From SIG291 sp045543455 (GTDB lineage: Bacteria > Bacillota > Clostridia > Lachnospirales > Lachnospiraceae), in NCBI GenBank assembly GCA_045543455.1, contig JAZQMK010000062.1, positions 1 to 43,506 of the forward strand: a stretch of DNA of 43,506 bases. Direction: 5' to 3'. The position numbers were made by a program, and so were the translations under genes. This document shows positions 32,887 through 41,642 of this stretch, one piece after another. Below the pieces are notes generated by a model. It was given only the letters and a program-made list of their open reading frames with translations, was not told the DNA's origin and did no database searches. The stretch's first letter is position 1. Every line of letters starts with the position of its first letter.

Positions 32887-33365
32887 AAGTAGACATTTAC
32901 ACAGATGGTGCAGCCAGAGGTAATCCTGATGGACCGGGTGGTTATGGAACGGTAATACATTATGTTGATTCAAACGGTAAGCTTCACACAAGGGAATATA
33001 GCGCAGGATATAAAAAAACTACTAATAATAGAATGGAATTAATGGCAGCAATTGCAGGCTTGAAGGCCCTTACAAAGTCATGTGATGTTGATTTGTATTC
33101 AGATTCTAAATATCTTACGGATGCTTTTAATCAAAAATGGATAGAATCATGGATTAAAAATGGTTGGAGAAAGAGTAATAAAGAGCCTGTTAAAAATGTG
33201 GATTTATGGCAAAAGTTATTAGAACTTATGAAACCACATAAAGTAACTTTCATATGGGTTAAGGGACATAATGGACACGAATACAATGAAAGATGCGATT
33301 ATCTTGCGACAACTGCAGCTGATGGCGATGAATTATTAGATGATATTATTCTTGAAAACAATTGA
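32883..33365 (+). CDS. rnhA: Ribonuclease HI
   Basis: RNase HI (160 aa) degrades RNA in RNA-DNA hybrids. The catalytic acids are in VDIYTDGAARGNPDGPGGYG (Asp), RMELMAAIAGL (Glu), LYSDSKYLTDA (Asp) and YNERCDYLATTAA (Asp). WVKGHNGHEYNE holds the conserved histidine, and the basic handle WIKNGWRKSNKEPVKN is present. It overlaps the mutS-like gene by 4 bp (ATGA), so they are translationally coupled. RNase HII is also encoded in the window. Confidence 0.97.
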   Translation: MKVDIYTDGAARGNPDGPGGYGTVIHYVDSNGKLHTREYSAGYKKTTNNRMELMAAIAGLKALTKSCDVDLYSDSKYLTDAFNQKWIESWIKNGWRKSNKEPVKNVDLWQKLLELMKPHKVTFIWVKGHNGHEYNERCDYLATTAADGDELLDDIILENN

Positions 33366-33423
33366 ATATTATGGTAACATAGTATATGTATATTTTTGTT
33401 TTGAAAGTTAGGAGGAATTAGCT

Positions 33424-33552
33424 ATGGAATTATTAGTTAATGAGATTTTCAGAGAAGTATTAAAGTTTGTTCTTATTGCTGTAGTTATGATTTTAGGCGT
33501 ATTTACAGGCAAGGCTTTAAGAGATAAAAAAGATAAGAAGAGTAAAGGTTAG
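33424..33552 (+). CDS. Small (42-aa) single-span membrane protein
   Basis: This short frame starts at ATG 33424, 7-8 bp after a strong AGGAGG (about 33411-33416). It encodes MELLVNEIFREVL, then a hydrophobic helix KFVLIAVVMILGVFTGKAL and a highly charged tail RDKKDKKSKG. It looks like a real membrane-inserted peptide with its C-terminus in the cytoplasm. It lies 9 bp before alaS, so the two probably share a transcript. A weak promoter-like TTGAAT/TATGTA pair (33362-33390) precedes it. No function is known to me. Confidence 0.75.
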   Translation: MELLVNEIFREVLKFVLIAVVMILGVFTGKALRDKKDKKSKG

Positions 33553-33561
33553 GTTTGTTTT

Positions 33562-36201
33562 ATGAAGTACGGTGTTAATGAACTAAGAAAGATGTATCTT
33601 GAATTTTTTGAAAGTAAAGAACATTTGGCAATGAAGAGCTTTTCTTTGGTGCCACATAATGATAAGTCTTTGTTGCTTATCAATTCAGGTATGGCTCCAC
33701 TTAAGCCATATTTTACAGGTCAGGAGATACCACCAAGAAGAAGAGTTACAACCTGTCAGAAATGTATAAGAACAGGTGATATTGAAAATGTTGGTAAGAC
33801 AGCAAGACATGGTACATTTTTTGAAATGCTTGGTAATTTCTCATTTGGAGATTATTTCAAGAGAGAAGCTATTAATTGGTCATGGGAGTTCCTTACAGAG
33901 GTTGTAGGACTTGAAAAGGACAGATTATATCCAAGTGTATATCTTGAGGATGATGAAGCTTTTGATATATGGAACAAGGAGATGGGCATACCTGAGAATA
34001 AGATTTTTAGATTTGGTAAGGCAGATAACTTCTGGGAGCACGGTGCAGGTCCATGTGGTCCATGTTCTGAAATATACTATGACAGAGGCGAAAAATATGG
34101 TTGCGGTAAGCCAGATTGTACAGTAGGCTGTGACTGCGACAGATATATGGAAGTATGGAATAACGTATTTACACAGTTTTCTAATGACGGTAATGGCAAC
34201 TATGAAGAACTTGTACAAAAGAATATTGATACAGGTATGGGTCTTGAAAGACTTGCAGTTGTCGTACAGGATGTAGATTCCATATTTGATGTGGATACAT
34301 TAGAAGCATTACGTAACAAGGTATGTGAGCTCGCAGGCGTTACATACAAGTCTGATGAAAATAAAGATGTATCAATCAGATTGATTACAGACCATATCCG
34401 TTCAGTAACATTTATGATTTCAGATGGTAGTATGCCTACTAATGAAGGCAGAGGCTATGTTCTTAGAAGACTTTTAAGAAGAGCTGCAAGACATGGACGT
34501 TTACTTGGTATTGAAGGTACATTTTTGGCTAAATTAAGTAATACTGTAATTGAAGTTTCTAAGGATGGTTATCCTGAACTTGATGAAAAGAAAGAATTTA
34601 TATTTACAGTACTTACACAGGAAGAAGATAAGTTTAATAAGACTATAGATCAGGGTCTTAGCATACTTGATGAGCTTATTGAACAGTTGTCATCAAGTGA
34701 TAACAAGGTTTTATCAGGTGATGATGCATTTAAGTTATATGATACTTATGGTTTCCCTCTTGATTTAACTAAGGAAATTCTTGAAGAAAAGGGCTATGAT
34801 TTAGATGAAGCAGGTTTTAAATCGGCTATGGAAGAACAAAGAGTTAAAGCCCGTAATGCAAGAAAGACAACTAACTATATGGGTGCTGATGTTACAGTAT
34901 ATCAGGAAATTGATCCAGCCATAACATCTGTATTTGTAGGTTATGACAAGCTTGTTAATGATTCAAAGATTTCTGTTATGACTACTGAGGAAGAGATTAC
35001 AAATGCCCTAACAGAAGGCCAGAACGGTACAATTATTGTTGATGAGACAGTATTCTATGCTACTATGGGTGGTCAGGAAGGCGATAAAGGTATTATTTCT
35101 AACCAGAATGGTACATTTAAGGTTGAAGAGACTATCAAGCTTCAAGGTGGCAAAGTTGGACATGTTGGTCATATGACACAGGGCGTGTTAAAGATTAATG
35201 ATGTGGTTACAATGGAAGTTTGTAAGTCTAATAGAGATAACACATGTAAGAATCATAGTGCAACTCACCTTTTACAAAAGGCATTAAGAACTGTTTTAGG
35301 CTCACATGTTGAACAGCAGGGTTCATTAGTTACTAATGACAGATTAAGATTTGACTTCTCTCATTTCCAGGCATTGAGCAAGGAAGAAATTGAAAAGGTA
35401 GAAGCAATTGTTAACGAACAGATTATCGCAGCACTTCCTGTAGTTACACAGGTTATGAATATTGAAGAAGCTAAGAAAACAGGCGCTATGGCATTATTCG
35501 GTGAAAAATATGCTGATGATGTAAGAGTAGTATCTATGGGAGATTTCTCAATAGAATTATGTGGTGGTACACATGTTGCTAACACAAGCGAGGTTATGCT
35601 ATTTAAGATTGTTTCAGAAGCAGGTATTGCAGCAGGTGTTAGAAGAATTGAAGCTTTAACAGGTATGTCAGTACTTAACTACTACAAGAATGTTGAAAAA
35701 GAACTTCACGATACAGCTAAGGCATTGAAGGCTGAACCAGGAATGCTTGTAAAGAAAGTAGAAGCACTTCATGATGAGTTAAAAACATTATCAAGTGAAA
35801 ATGAAAGCCTTAAGAATAAGCTTGCTAATAGCTCTTTAGGCGATGCACTTAACAGTGTGGTTGAAGTTAATGGAGTTAAATTACTTGCAACTTCAGTTGA
35901 CAATGTTGATATGAACAGCTTACGTAATCTTGGTGATCAATTAAAAGAAAAGATTGGTGAGTGTGTAATTGTACTTGCATCCAAGGTAGCTACTGACAAG
36001 GTAAATCTTATTGTTATGGCTACAGATGAATGTATTAAAAAGGGTGCTCATGCAGGTAATCTTATTAAAGAACTTGCAGCCTTTGTTGGTGGTGGCGGCG
36101 GTGGTCGTCCTAATATGGCACAGGCAGGTGGCAAGAATCCGGATGGAATTAATGAATTACTTAAAAATGCACAGTCAGCTTTAGAAAAACAGATAGTATA
36201 A
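33562..36201 (+). CDS. alaS: Alanyl-tRNA synthetase
   Basis: AlaRS (879 aa, full length) attaches alanine to tRNA-Ala and edits mischarged Ser and Gly. The class II catalytic domain has motif 1 in NSGMAPLKPYFTGQEIPPRRR split over residues 38-60, with HGTFFEMLGNFSFGDYFK and GMGLERLAVVVQ. The editing domain has the zinc motifs HSATHLLQKAL and CGGTHV. The C-terminal C-Ala domain ends with FVGGGGGGRPNMAQAGGKNPDGI. No T-box leader is present: the upstream space is occupied by the 42-aa gene and rnhA. Confidence 0.98.
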   Translation: MKYGVNELRKMYLEFFESKEHLAMKSFSLVPHNDKSLLLINSGMAPLKPYFTGQEIPPRRRVTTCQKCIRTGDIENVGKTARHGTFFEMLGNFSFGDYFKREAINWSWEFLTEVVGLEKDRLYPSVYLEDDEAFDIWNKEMGIPENKIFRFGKADNFWEHGAGPCGPCSEIYYDRGEKYGCGKPDCTVGCDCDRYMEVWNNVFTQFSNDGNGNYEELVQKNIDTGMGLERLAVVVQDVDSIFDVDTLEALRNKVCELAGVTYKSDENKDVSIRLITDHIRSVTFMISDGSMPTNEGRGYVLRRLLRRAARHGRLLGIEGTFLAKLSNTVIEVSKDGYPELDEKKEFIFTVLTQEEDKFNKTIDQGLSILDELIEQLSSSDNKVLSGDDAFKLYDTYGFPLDLTKEILEEKGYDLDEAGFKSAMEEQRVKARNARKTTNYMGADVTVYQEIDPAITSVFVGYDKLVNDSKISVMTTEEEITNALTEGQNGTIIVDETVFYATMGGQEGDKGIISNQNGTFKVEETIKLQGGKVGHVGHMTQGVLKINDVVTMEVCKSNRDNTCKNHSATHLLQKALRTVLGSHVEQQGSLVTNDRLRFDFSHFQALSKEEIEKVEAIVNEQIIAALPVVTQVMNIEEAKKTGAMALFGEKYADDVRVVSMGDFSIELCGGTHVANTSEVMLFKIVSEAGIAAGVRRIEALTGMSVLNYYKNVEKELHDTAKALKAEPGMLVKKVEALHDELKTLSSENESLKNKLANSSLGDALNSVVEVNGVKLLATSVDNVDMNSLRNLGDQLKEKIGECVIVLASKVATDKVNLIVMATDECIKKGAHAGNLIKELAAFVGGGGGGRPNMAQAGGKNPDGINELLKNAQSALEKQIV

Positions 36202-36206
36202 TATAT

Positions 36207-36240
36207 AGCCCTAAAGAGTTTTAAGTTCTTTAGGGCTTTT
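36207..36240 (+). terminator. Rho-independent terminator after alaS
   Basis: AGCCCTAAAGA (36207-36217) pairs perfectly with TCTTTAGGGCT (36227-36237) over a 9-nt loop, then TTT. It lies 5 bp after the alaS stop. Confidence 0.9.
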
Positions 36241-36300
36241 GATTTTACTGAAAACAACTACTAAAACACATATTTTTGCTAAAAAAGTATAGAAAACAGA

Positions 36301-36371
36301 TTGTAAAAGTGATATAATGTCAATATAATTTATGTTATGTACATTTATAAATCTGATAAGATGTAAATGTA
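36301..36371 (+). promoter_or_regulatory. Promoter and leader hairpin of the 750-aa protein gene
   Basis: TTGTAA (36301-36306) and TATAAT (36324-36329) are 17 bp apart. The leader then contains an inverted repeat TACATTTA (36340-36347) and TAAATGTA (36364-36371), just before the ribosome-binding site TTGGAG. It could be a leader hairpin or an operator-like site. Confidence 0.55.
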
Positions 36372-36384
36372 GATTGGAGTTTGT

Positions 36385-38637
36385 ATGGAAAGAGTTAGTT
36401 TTACAAGTGGCCAATATATAGCTAGAGCTAATGATAAGGTTAAATATTGGTATTTGATACAGGATGGCAGTATTGTTCAAAAATTTGATAATTCAACTAT
36501 ACTCATAGGGAAAAATAGCATAATAGGTATGTCTGAGCGTGATATTTATATGTGTGATTATGTTGTTTTAGACAATGTAACTGCTATAGCATTTGAGTGT
36601 AATAATGCCGACGATGTAAAAAAAGTTCTTACAGGTCAGGAACGTATTCGTAATATTTTTCTTAGAGCTGCAATAGAACAAAGACATCGTGTTTTACAGT
36701 TGTATAATGAACTGTATGATAAGGCACGTAGTTTCCATTCCTTTGTTGAAAGTGTATACAATGAATATGGTAATTTATGTAATAAGTTTAACATAGAAGC
36801 TAAAATCTTAGGTGCAATGGACAGATTCAATATAATAGATATACAGCATAAGGCGGAGCAATGGGAAGTTGATAACAGTAACAGCCTGATTAATAATTAT
36901 GTTTTTGATTATATAAAGCTTATGGAAAAGGATGATGCACTTACAGTTGGCGTTATTATGGAGACGGCAGCGCAGACTAGACGTTTTAGCTTAGGTATAA
37001 TTGAATTAGACAGTTATCTTTCCTATAATAAAAATATCTTAATAAGCGAAGCATCTGCAGATATTTTAGGTCTATATTTTGATTTGCTTATTCAGGTTAA
37101 AGATAAACAATATGATGAAAAAGATGTTGAAGAGATGATTACGACAATCGAAGGCTTTGCAAGTGAGCTTGGAATTTATAACGAGAGAACTCTTGTAAGA
37201 AGAATCAACGAAATCAAGCAAAGCGATGCAAAAAATATTAGTGCAGTTTCATTATATGCTGATTATGATATAAGTTCACAGGACTGCCTTGGAAAAATAT
37301 TAGAATATGCATCATATAAAGACAGCGAAATTGATGAGATCAGTGAAATGATAAGAAGCTTTAGACAGCTTCCTGATATGTATTCAATGGATAATGAGGT
37401 TTACGCTACAAGAAAGAAGATTACAAAATTATTCTATGATATTTACTACAAGGTATTTATTAAGGCTGTAGAAGATGAAGAAAATCTAACTCCTATTATT
37501 AAGATGTTCTTGAATTTTGGCTTTATGGATGTATCCTATGTTGGAGAAGAATTTACAAAGATATTATGTGATTTATCACAGCATTTAAATGTATTTCATT
37601 CAGCACATATTTATACAATTTATGAGTGGCTCAAAAATATTTACCATGGCAACAAGGAACCATCTAAGAATGAATTTGATTTAACCTACGCAGCATCTTT
37701 AAATGATTTAAAAAGAGCTGGCAAGATAACTGATGAGCAATATGAAAAATGTATTGATAATCCACTTATGAAAGTGGAATTTGAGATAAAGAATATGTTT
37801 GCAACAGTTAATAAGGTTACATATGGCAGAATATCAACCTTTTGTCCAATACTATGCGAAAATGATTTGATAAATTCCATTGATAAGATGCTTATGTTAG
37901 CAGACCGTTTAGAGGAAGCAATGAATGAAATACGTAAAGTAGATTATTCCGTATTTTACAGAGAGGTACAATTTACAGATCCATCCCATGGCATCAATTG
38001 TGAAAATGTAATGAAGGAAGTTCTGCCGGATATTATCCTTATGCCAAATGCAGGTGTAAGAAGCATGATGTGGCAGGAAACATCAGGAGTAAAAAGCGAT
38101 ACTCCGGCAAGATTTATGTTTCCTATATTTACAGTTCAGGATCCAGAAGAGCTTATGCTTGAAACAATAGGTCGTTATAGATGGGAAATGTGCCGTAAGA
38201 TTGAAGGTATGCGTTGGAATGATTTTAGAGAAAAGTCCTTAACTGCAGAGTATTGCGCATATATTCAATTTTATAAAAAGAACAATGATTTATCGGCAGA
38301 AGCAAAAGAAAAGATAAAAACAACTCTGCTTAATACTAAAAATAATTATAGAGAGGTATTTGTCAGAGATTATATCAGTTGGATTCGTTTTGAATCTAAG
38401 GGAAGTTTTAGACTTAACAAGGTCTCAAGAGATATACTTGTCAGATATTGTCCATTTGTTAAGGCGATACGCGAAAAGCTTATGGTTAATCCGCTGTATC
38501 AACAATCACTAACACGATTTGAGACAGAAAACTCTAAGAAGTGGCAAAGATATCAGGGTATTAATATCAAATATGAAAAACAGGCTGGCGTAATCCCAAA
38601 GCCATTAAAGGACAACATAATGTTTTACGAAATGTAA
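36385..38637 (+). CDS. Large protein of unknown function with a Crp-like N-terminal domain
   Basis: I do not recognise this 750-aa protein as a whole. Residues 1-95 have the pattern of a cyclic-nucleotide-binding (Crp/cupin) beta-roll: TSGQYIARANDKVKYWYLIQDGSIVQKF, then ILIGKNSIIGMSE and YVVLDNVTAIAFE. The phosphate-binding cassette (FGE...RxA) is not conserved, so ligand binding is doubtful. The rest is mostly helical and soluble, with no HTH, kinase, GGDEF or membrane motif that I can see. A Trp/Arg-rich segment (ETIGRYRWEMCRKIEGMRWNDFREK, split at about residues 590-615) is striking. It is monocistronic with its own promoter and terminator. Annotation as a regulator would be a guess. Confidence 0.8.
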   Translation: MERVSFTSGQYIARANDKVKYWYLIQDGSIVQKFDNSTILIGKNSIIGMSERDIYMCDYVVLDNVTAIAFECNNADDVKKVLTGQERIRNIFLRAAIEQRHRVLQLYNELYDKARSFHSFVESVYNEYGNLCNKFNIEAKILGAMDRFNIIDIQHKAEQWEVDNSNSLINNYVFDYIKLMEKDDALTVGVIMETAAQTRRFSLGIIELDSYLSYNKNILISEASADILGLYFDLLIQVKDKQYDEKDVEEMITTIEGFASELGIYNERTLVRRINEIKQSDAKNISAVSLYADYDISSQDCLGKILEYASYKDSEIDEISEMIRSFRQLPDMYSMDNEVYATRKKITKLFYDIYYKVFIKAVEDEENLTPIIKMFLNFGFMDVSYVGEEFTKILCDLSQHLNVFHSAHIYTIYEWLKNIYHGNKEPSKNEFDLTYAASLNDLKRAGKITDEQYEKCIDNPLMKVEFEIKNMFATVNKVTYGRISTFCPILCENDLINSIDKMLMLADRLEEAMNEIRKVDYSVFYREVQFTDPSHGINCENVMKEVLPDIILMPNAGVRSMMWQETSGVKSDTPARFMFPIFTVQDPEELMLETIGRYRWEMCRKIEGMRWNDFREKSLTAEYCAYIQFYKKNNDLSAEAKEKIKTTLLNTKNNYREVFVRDYISWIRFESKGSFRLNKVSRDILVRYCPFVKAIREKLMVNPLYQQSLTRFETENSKKWQRYQGINIKYEKQAGVIPKPLKDNIMFYEM

Positions 38638-38643
38638 AATACA

Positions 38644-38686
38644 AGGCTGTGAGCATATTAATAATTGCTTGCAGCTTTTTCTTTTA
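38644..38686 (+). terminator. Terminator after the 750-aa protein gene
   Basis: AGGCTGTGAGCA (38644-38655) pairs with TGCTTGCAGCTT (38666-38677) using a few G-T pairs across a 10-nt loop, followed by TTTCTTTT. Confidence 0.8.
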
Positions 38687-38716
38687 AATAAAAACATATT
38701 AATTTCCTTGGAAGTA

Positions 38717-38725
38717 TGATATAAT
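38717..38725 (+). promoter_or_regulatory. Extended -10 promoter for the O-acyltransferase operon
   Basis: TGA-TATAAT forms a consensus extended -10. There is no good -35 at the usual distance. The start codon is 38 bp further on. Confidence 0.5.
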
Positions 38726-38763
38726 TAATTGGATTTTATAAAAATGGAATAGTGAGGATTAAT

Positions 38764-40146
38764 ATGGTATTTTCATCATTGACTTTTATGGTAATATTTT
38801 TACCATTACTTTTGTTATTATATTTTATATCAAAAAATGAAATTTATAGAAATATCGTGCTTATTATATTTTCAGTAATATTTTATGCATGGGGTGAACC
38901 TAAATGGATATTGGTAATGCTGCTTACGGTATTTGTTAATTATTTGTGCGGCATAATGATTGGAAAAGCTAAAACAAAGTCTGTAAAATGTGCATGGATG
39001 CTTGTAGGCGTAATTCTTGGAATAGGCTTTTTGGTGTATTTTAAATACTTTGGCTTTATGGCAGATTCAATTTGTGCCATTTTAAAATGTGAGAATAAAT
39101 TTATATCACCTGTACTTCCAATAGGTATTTCCTTTTATACCTTCCAAGTACTTACATATACAATTGATGTTTATAAAGGCAAGGTTGAGGTACAAAAGAA
39201 TTTCTTTATGTTGCTTTTATATGTAGCATTTTTCCCACAGCTTATTGCAGGACCAATTGTTAATTATAAGGATATTGAAAAACAGCTTAAGGGAAGAGTT
39301 CATTCTTTAGAAAAATTTTCGGAAGGCTTTATCAGATTTTTGTTTGGTTTTTCAAAGAAGATTCTCCTTGCAAATACCTGCGGAGAAATACTTTTGAATG
39401 TGGATATTACAGTGAATACAACTGTTCTTGGTGCATGGCTTACAGCAATAGCGTATACATTACAAATCTATTTTGATTTTAGCGGATATTCGGATATGGC
39501 TATTGGACTTGGAAAGATGTTTGGTTTTGATTTCCTTGAGAATTTCAATTATCCATATATTTCAAAGAGTATTACGGAATTTTGGAGAAGATGGCACATT
39601 TCTCTTGGTTCATTTTTTAGAGAGTATGTATATATACCTCTTGGCGGTAATCGTGTAAGTAAGGTTAAACAAATAAGAAATATTATGGTGGTTTGGGCGC
39701 TTACAGGTATATGGCATGGTGCAAGCTACAATTTCTTGCTGTGGGGCATTTATTATGGTGTTCTTTTAATTATTGAAAAGCAGTTTTTCTTAAAGCTTAA
39801 AGAAAAATTACCTGCTGTTATAAATGTGGTATGTACACTGCCTTTTGTTATAATTGGTTGGATTATTTTCTATCATATTGATTTAAATAATGGTTTATTA
39901 CATATTGGTGCTTTATTTGGCATAAATGCTAAGCTATATGATGCTGTAGCTGTGTATTATTTAAAACATTTCCTTGGATTTTTAATAATAGCAATCATTG
40001 CCTGTGTACCATGGAAGGATATAATTAGCAGAAAAATAACATCAAATGTGGTTCTAAAAGTAATATTTGTCTCTATAGTTGCATTGATATCTTTTGGACT
40101 TTTAATAGGACAAAGTTATAATCCGTTTTTATATTTTAGGTTTTAA
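38764..40146 (+). CDS. MBOAT-family O-acyltransferase (AlgI/DltB-like)
   Basis: This is a 460-aa polytopic membrane protein of the MBOAT family, AlgI branch, which passes acyl (usually acetyl) groups across the membrane for polysaccharide O-acylation. Family blocks are LPIGISFYTFQVLTYTIDVY, FFPQLIAGPIVNYKDI, DFSGYSDMAIGLGKMFGF, NFNYPYISKSITEFWRRWHISLG and YIPLGGNRVSK. The presumed catalytic His is in GIWHGASYNFLLWG. About 10-11 hydrophobic helices are seen. GTGAGG before ATG 38764 supports that start over GTG 38752, which lies within it. The DHHW partner follows at 12 bp. No polysaccharide synthase is in view, so the acceptor is unknown. Confidence 0.93.
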   Translation: MVFSSLTFMVIFLPLLLLLYFISKNEIYRNIVLIIFSVIFYAWGEPKWILVMLLTVFVNYLCGIMIGKAKTKSVKCAWMLVGVILGIGFLVYFKYFGFMADSICAILKCENKFISPVLPIGISFYTFQVLTYTIDVYKGKVEVQKNFFMLLLYVAFFPQLIAGPIVNYKDIEKQLKGRVHSLEKFSEGFIRFLFGFSKKILLANTCGEILLNVDITVNTTVLGAWLTAIAYTLQIYFDFSGYSDMAIGLGKMFGFDFLENFNYPYISKSITEFWRRWHISLGSFFREYVYIPLGGNRVSKVKQIRNIMVVWALTGIWHGASYNFLLWGIYYGVLLIIEKQFFLKLKEKLPAVINVVCTLPFVIIGWIIFYHIDLNNGLLHIGALFGINAKLYDAVAVYYLKHFLGFLIIAIIACVPWKDIISRKITSNVVLKVIFVSIVALISFGLLIGQSYNPFLYFRF

Positions 40147-40158
40147 GGGAGGATTAGA

Positions 40159-41544
40159 ATGAAGAAAATAGTTTATATAATTTTTATAAGCATATGGATT
40201 ACATTCATTTCTGTATGCGGTATATTTTATCTTGTTAATCCTCAAAATAAGGATGTGTTTTCAAAGGAAGAGAACAGGGTTTTAGCTAATTTTCCAGAAT
40301 TTACTTTTGATAATGTCATTTCTGGTGATTTTGGAAATGGAATTGAGGCCTATCTTTTGGATCATTTTCCTAAAAGAAATCTTATAATAGCTAATACTAA
40401 TAAGCTTAAGGATGTAATGAGTGTAGCAACATATTCTGAATATTTAGCTATTTCACCGAAGGTAGTTGACCCTCTTGATGATAAGGACTATGTGGCTGAC
40501 ATAGATAATCTTGTAAATGATATTATTAATCAGCAGCCTACTAAACCTGATAAAGAACCTGAAACAGATACAGAGAGCGACGTTAATAAAGAATATCCAG
40601 AAATACTGGATAAAGTACAGGGGAATATTGAAGATTTTCCTGAAAAGCTGGGGATATATATGAAGGTGGATAATAAAACAACGCCACTGTATACATTTTC
40701 TAAAAATTCTGCTCTGGCTGTAACTTCAGTTTTAAATAAATATGCAGCTCTTTTACCAGAGGGTGGAAAGCTTATGTTTACTGTAGTTCCACAAAGCTCA
40801 AGAGGAAATATGTTTGTAAATTCATCGAAAAATGGTGAGCTTTATAGTGATTTTGACGAGCTTATTAATGCATTTGGAAGTAAGAATGTATATGCATTTG
40901 ATGCAGCTAATATTTTAAGTAGAGGTATCAAGGCTGATAAGTATGTATATTTTAGAACAGATATGCATTGGACACCGTATGGTTCATACCTTGTATATTT
41001 AGAGATGGCAAAAAGAGCCGGAAAAACTGTATGTGACTATAATAACGATTTTGAGTTAACGGTGGAAAAACCATTTTTAGGAACATACTATAGAGATAAT
41101 CCAACAAGTTATATGAAAGATAATGCGGATACATTAGAACTGTTAATGCCTAAATGTAGCTTTGAATGGCGTAGAATAGTATCAGGTGAGCAATATAATA
41201 TCATTGACTTTTTGAATTTTAATGCAAAAGCAAATGACAGATATACAGTATATCTTGGAGGCCCTGCAGGTCCTTGGACTTATACTCAGGCAAATAATGG
41301 CGAGACAGAAAATTGTCTGGTAATTACAGATTCATTTGGTCTTTCCTTTATTCCGTTTTTAGTTGGAAATTATAATCAGGTGCATTATTATGATCCAAGA
41401 TATTTTAATAAAAATGCAACAGGTGCTAATCTTACTCAATTAATTGAAAAGCATCAGATTCGAGACATATATGTTGTTGTTGGAGATTTACATTCATTTG
41501 ACAGTAGTTTTCTAATCAATTATGCACATAATCAGCTTCAATAA
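40159..41544 (+). CDS. DHHW/AlgJ-like protein, acyltransferase partner
   Basis: This 461-aa protein has one N-terminal membrane helix (about residues 5-28), so the rest faces outside. It fits the DHHW family, in which AlgJ/AlgX-like SGNH proteins finish O-acetylation of exported glycans. The DxHW motif is in FRTDMHWTPYGSYLVYLE, and VITDSFGLSFIPFL holds a serine in the usual SGNH-like DSF position. ENRVLANFPEF near residue 40 is typical of the family. Residues about 130-150 are an acidic low-complexity linker (PTKPDKEPETDTESD). It forms a two-gene operon with the MBOAT protein. Confidence 0.88.
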   Translation: MKKIVYIIFISIWITFISVCGIFYLVNPQNKDVFSKEENRVLANFPEFTFDNVISGDFGNGIEAYLLDHFPKRNLIIANTNKLKDVMSVATYSEYLAISPKVVDPLDDKDYVADIDNLVNDIINQQPTKPDKEPETDTESDVNKEYPEILDKVQGNIEDFPEKLGIYMKVDNKTTPLYTFSKNSALAVTSVLNKYAALLPEGGKLMFTVVPQSSRGNMFVNSSKNGELYSDFDELINAFGSKNVYAFDAANILSRGIKADKYVYFRTDMHWTPYGSYLVYLEMAKRAGKTVCDYNNDFELTVEKPFLGTYYRDNPTSYMKDNADTLELLMPKCSFEWRRIVSGEQYNIIDFLNFNAKANDRYTVYLGGPAGPWTYTQANNGETENCLVITDSFGLSFIPFLVGNYNQVHYYDPRYFNKNATGANLTQLIEKHQIRDIYVVVGDLHSFDSSFLINYAHNQLQ

Positions 41545-41548
41545 CATA

Positions 41549-41576
41549 TTCGACATTTTTCGACAAAACTGTCGAT
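41549..41576 (+). promoter_or_regulatory. Three 0A boxes upstream of spo0A
   Basis: Spo0A binds TGTCGAA-type boxes. On the minus strand TGTCGAA occurs at 41555-41549 and, within a full TTTGTCGAA, at 41567-41559. The two are spaced exactly 10 bp apart. A third, TGTCGAT, lies on the plus strand at 41570-41576. All lie just upstream of the -35 box, the expected position for autoregulation. Confidence 0.8.
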
Positions 41577-41585
41577 GAAAAATAA

Positions 41586-41614
41586 TTGCCATATTTTGTA
41601 AATACATTTATAAT
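41586..41614 (+). promoter_or_regulatory. Sigma-A promoter for spo0A
   Basis: TTGCCA (41586-41591) and TATAAT (41609-41614) with 17 bp between. Initiation near 41621 leaves a short leader with AGGAGG (41631-41636). Confidence 0.75.
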
Positions 41615-41642
41615 TATCCTATAAATTCCTAGGAGGACAAAA

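Noticed and set aside
33366..33561. T-box riboswitch for alaS
   Set aside because: The gap upstream holds only a short promoter-like stretch and the 42-aa gene. There is no room for a T-box, and no TGGNACCGCG-like box was seen.
33925..34218. 97-codon minus-strand frame inside alaS
   Set aside because: Antisense shadow of conserved alaS codons, with no promoter or ribosome-binding site.
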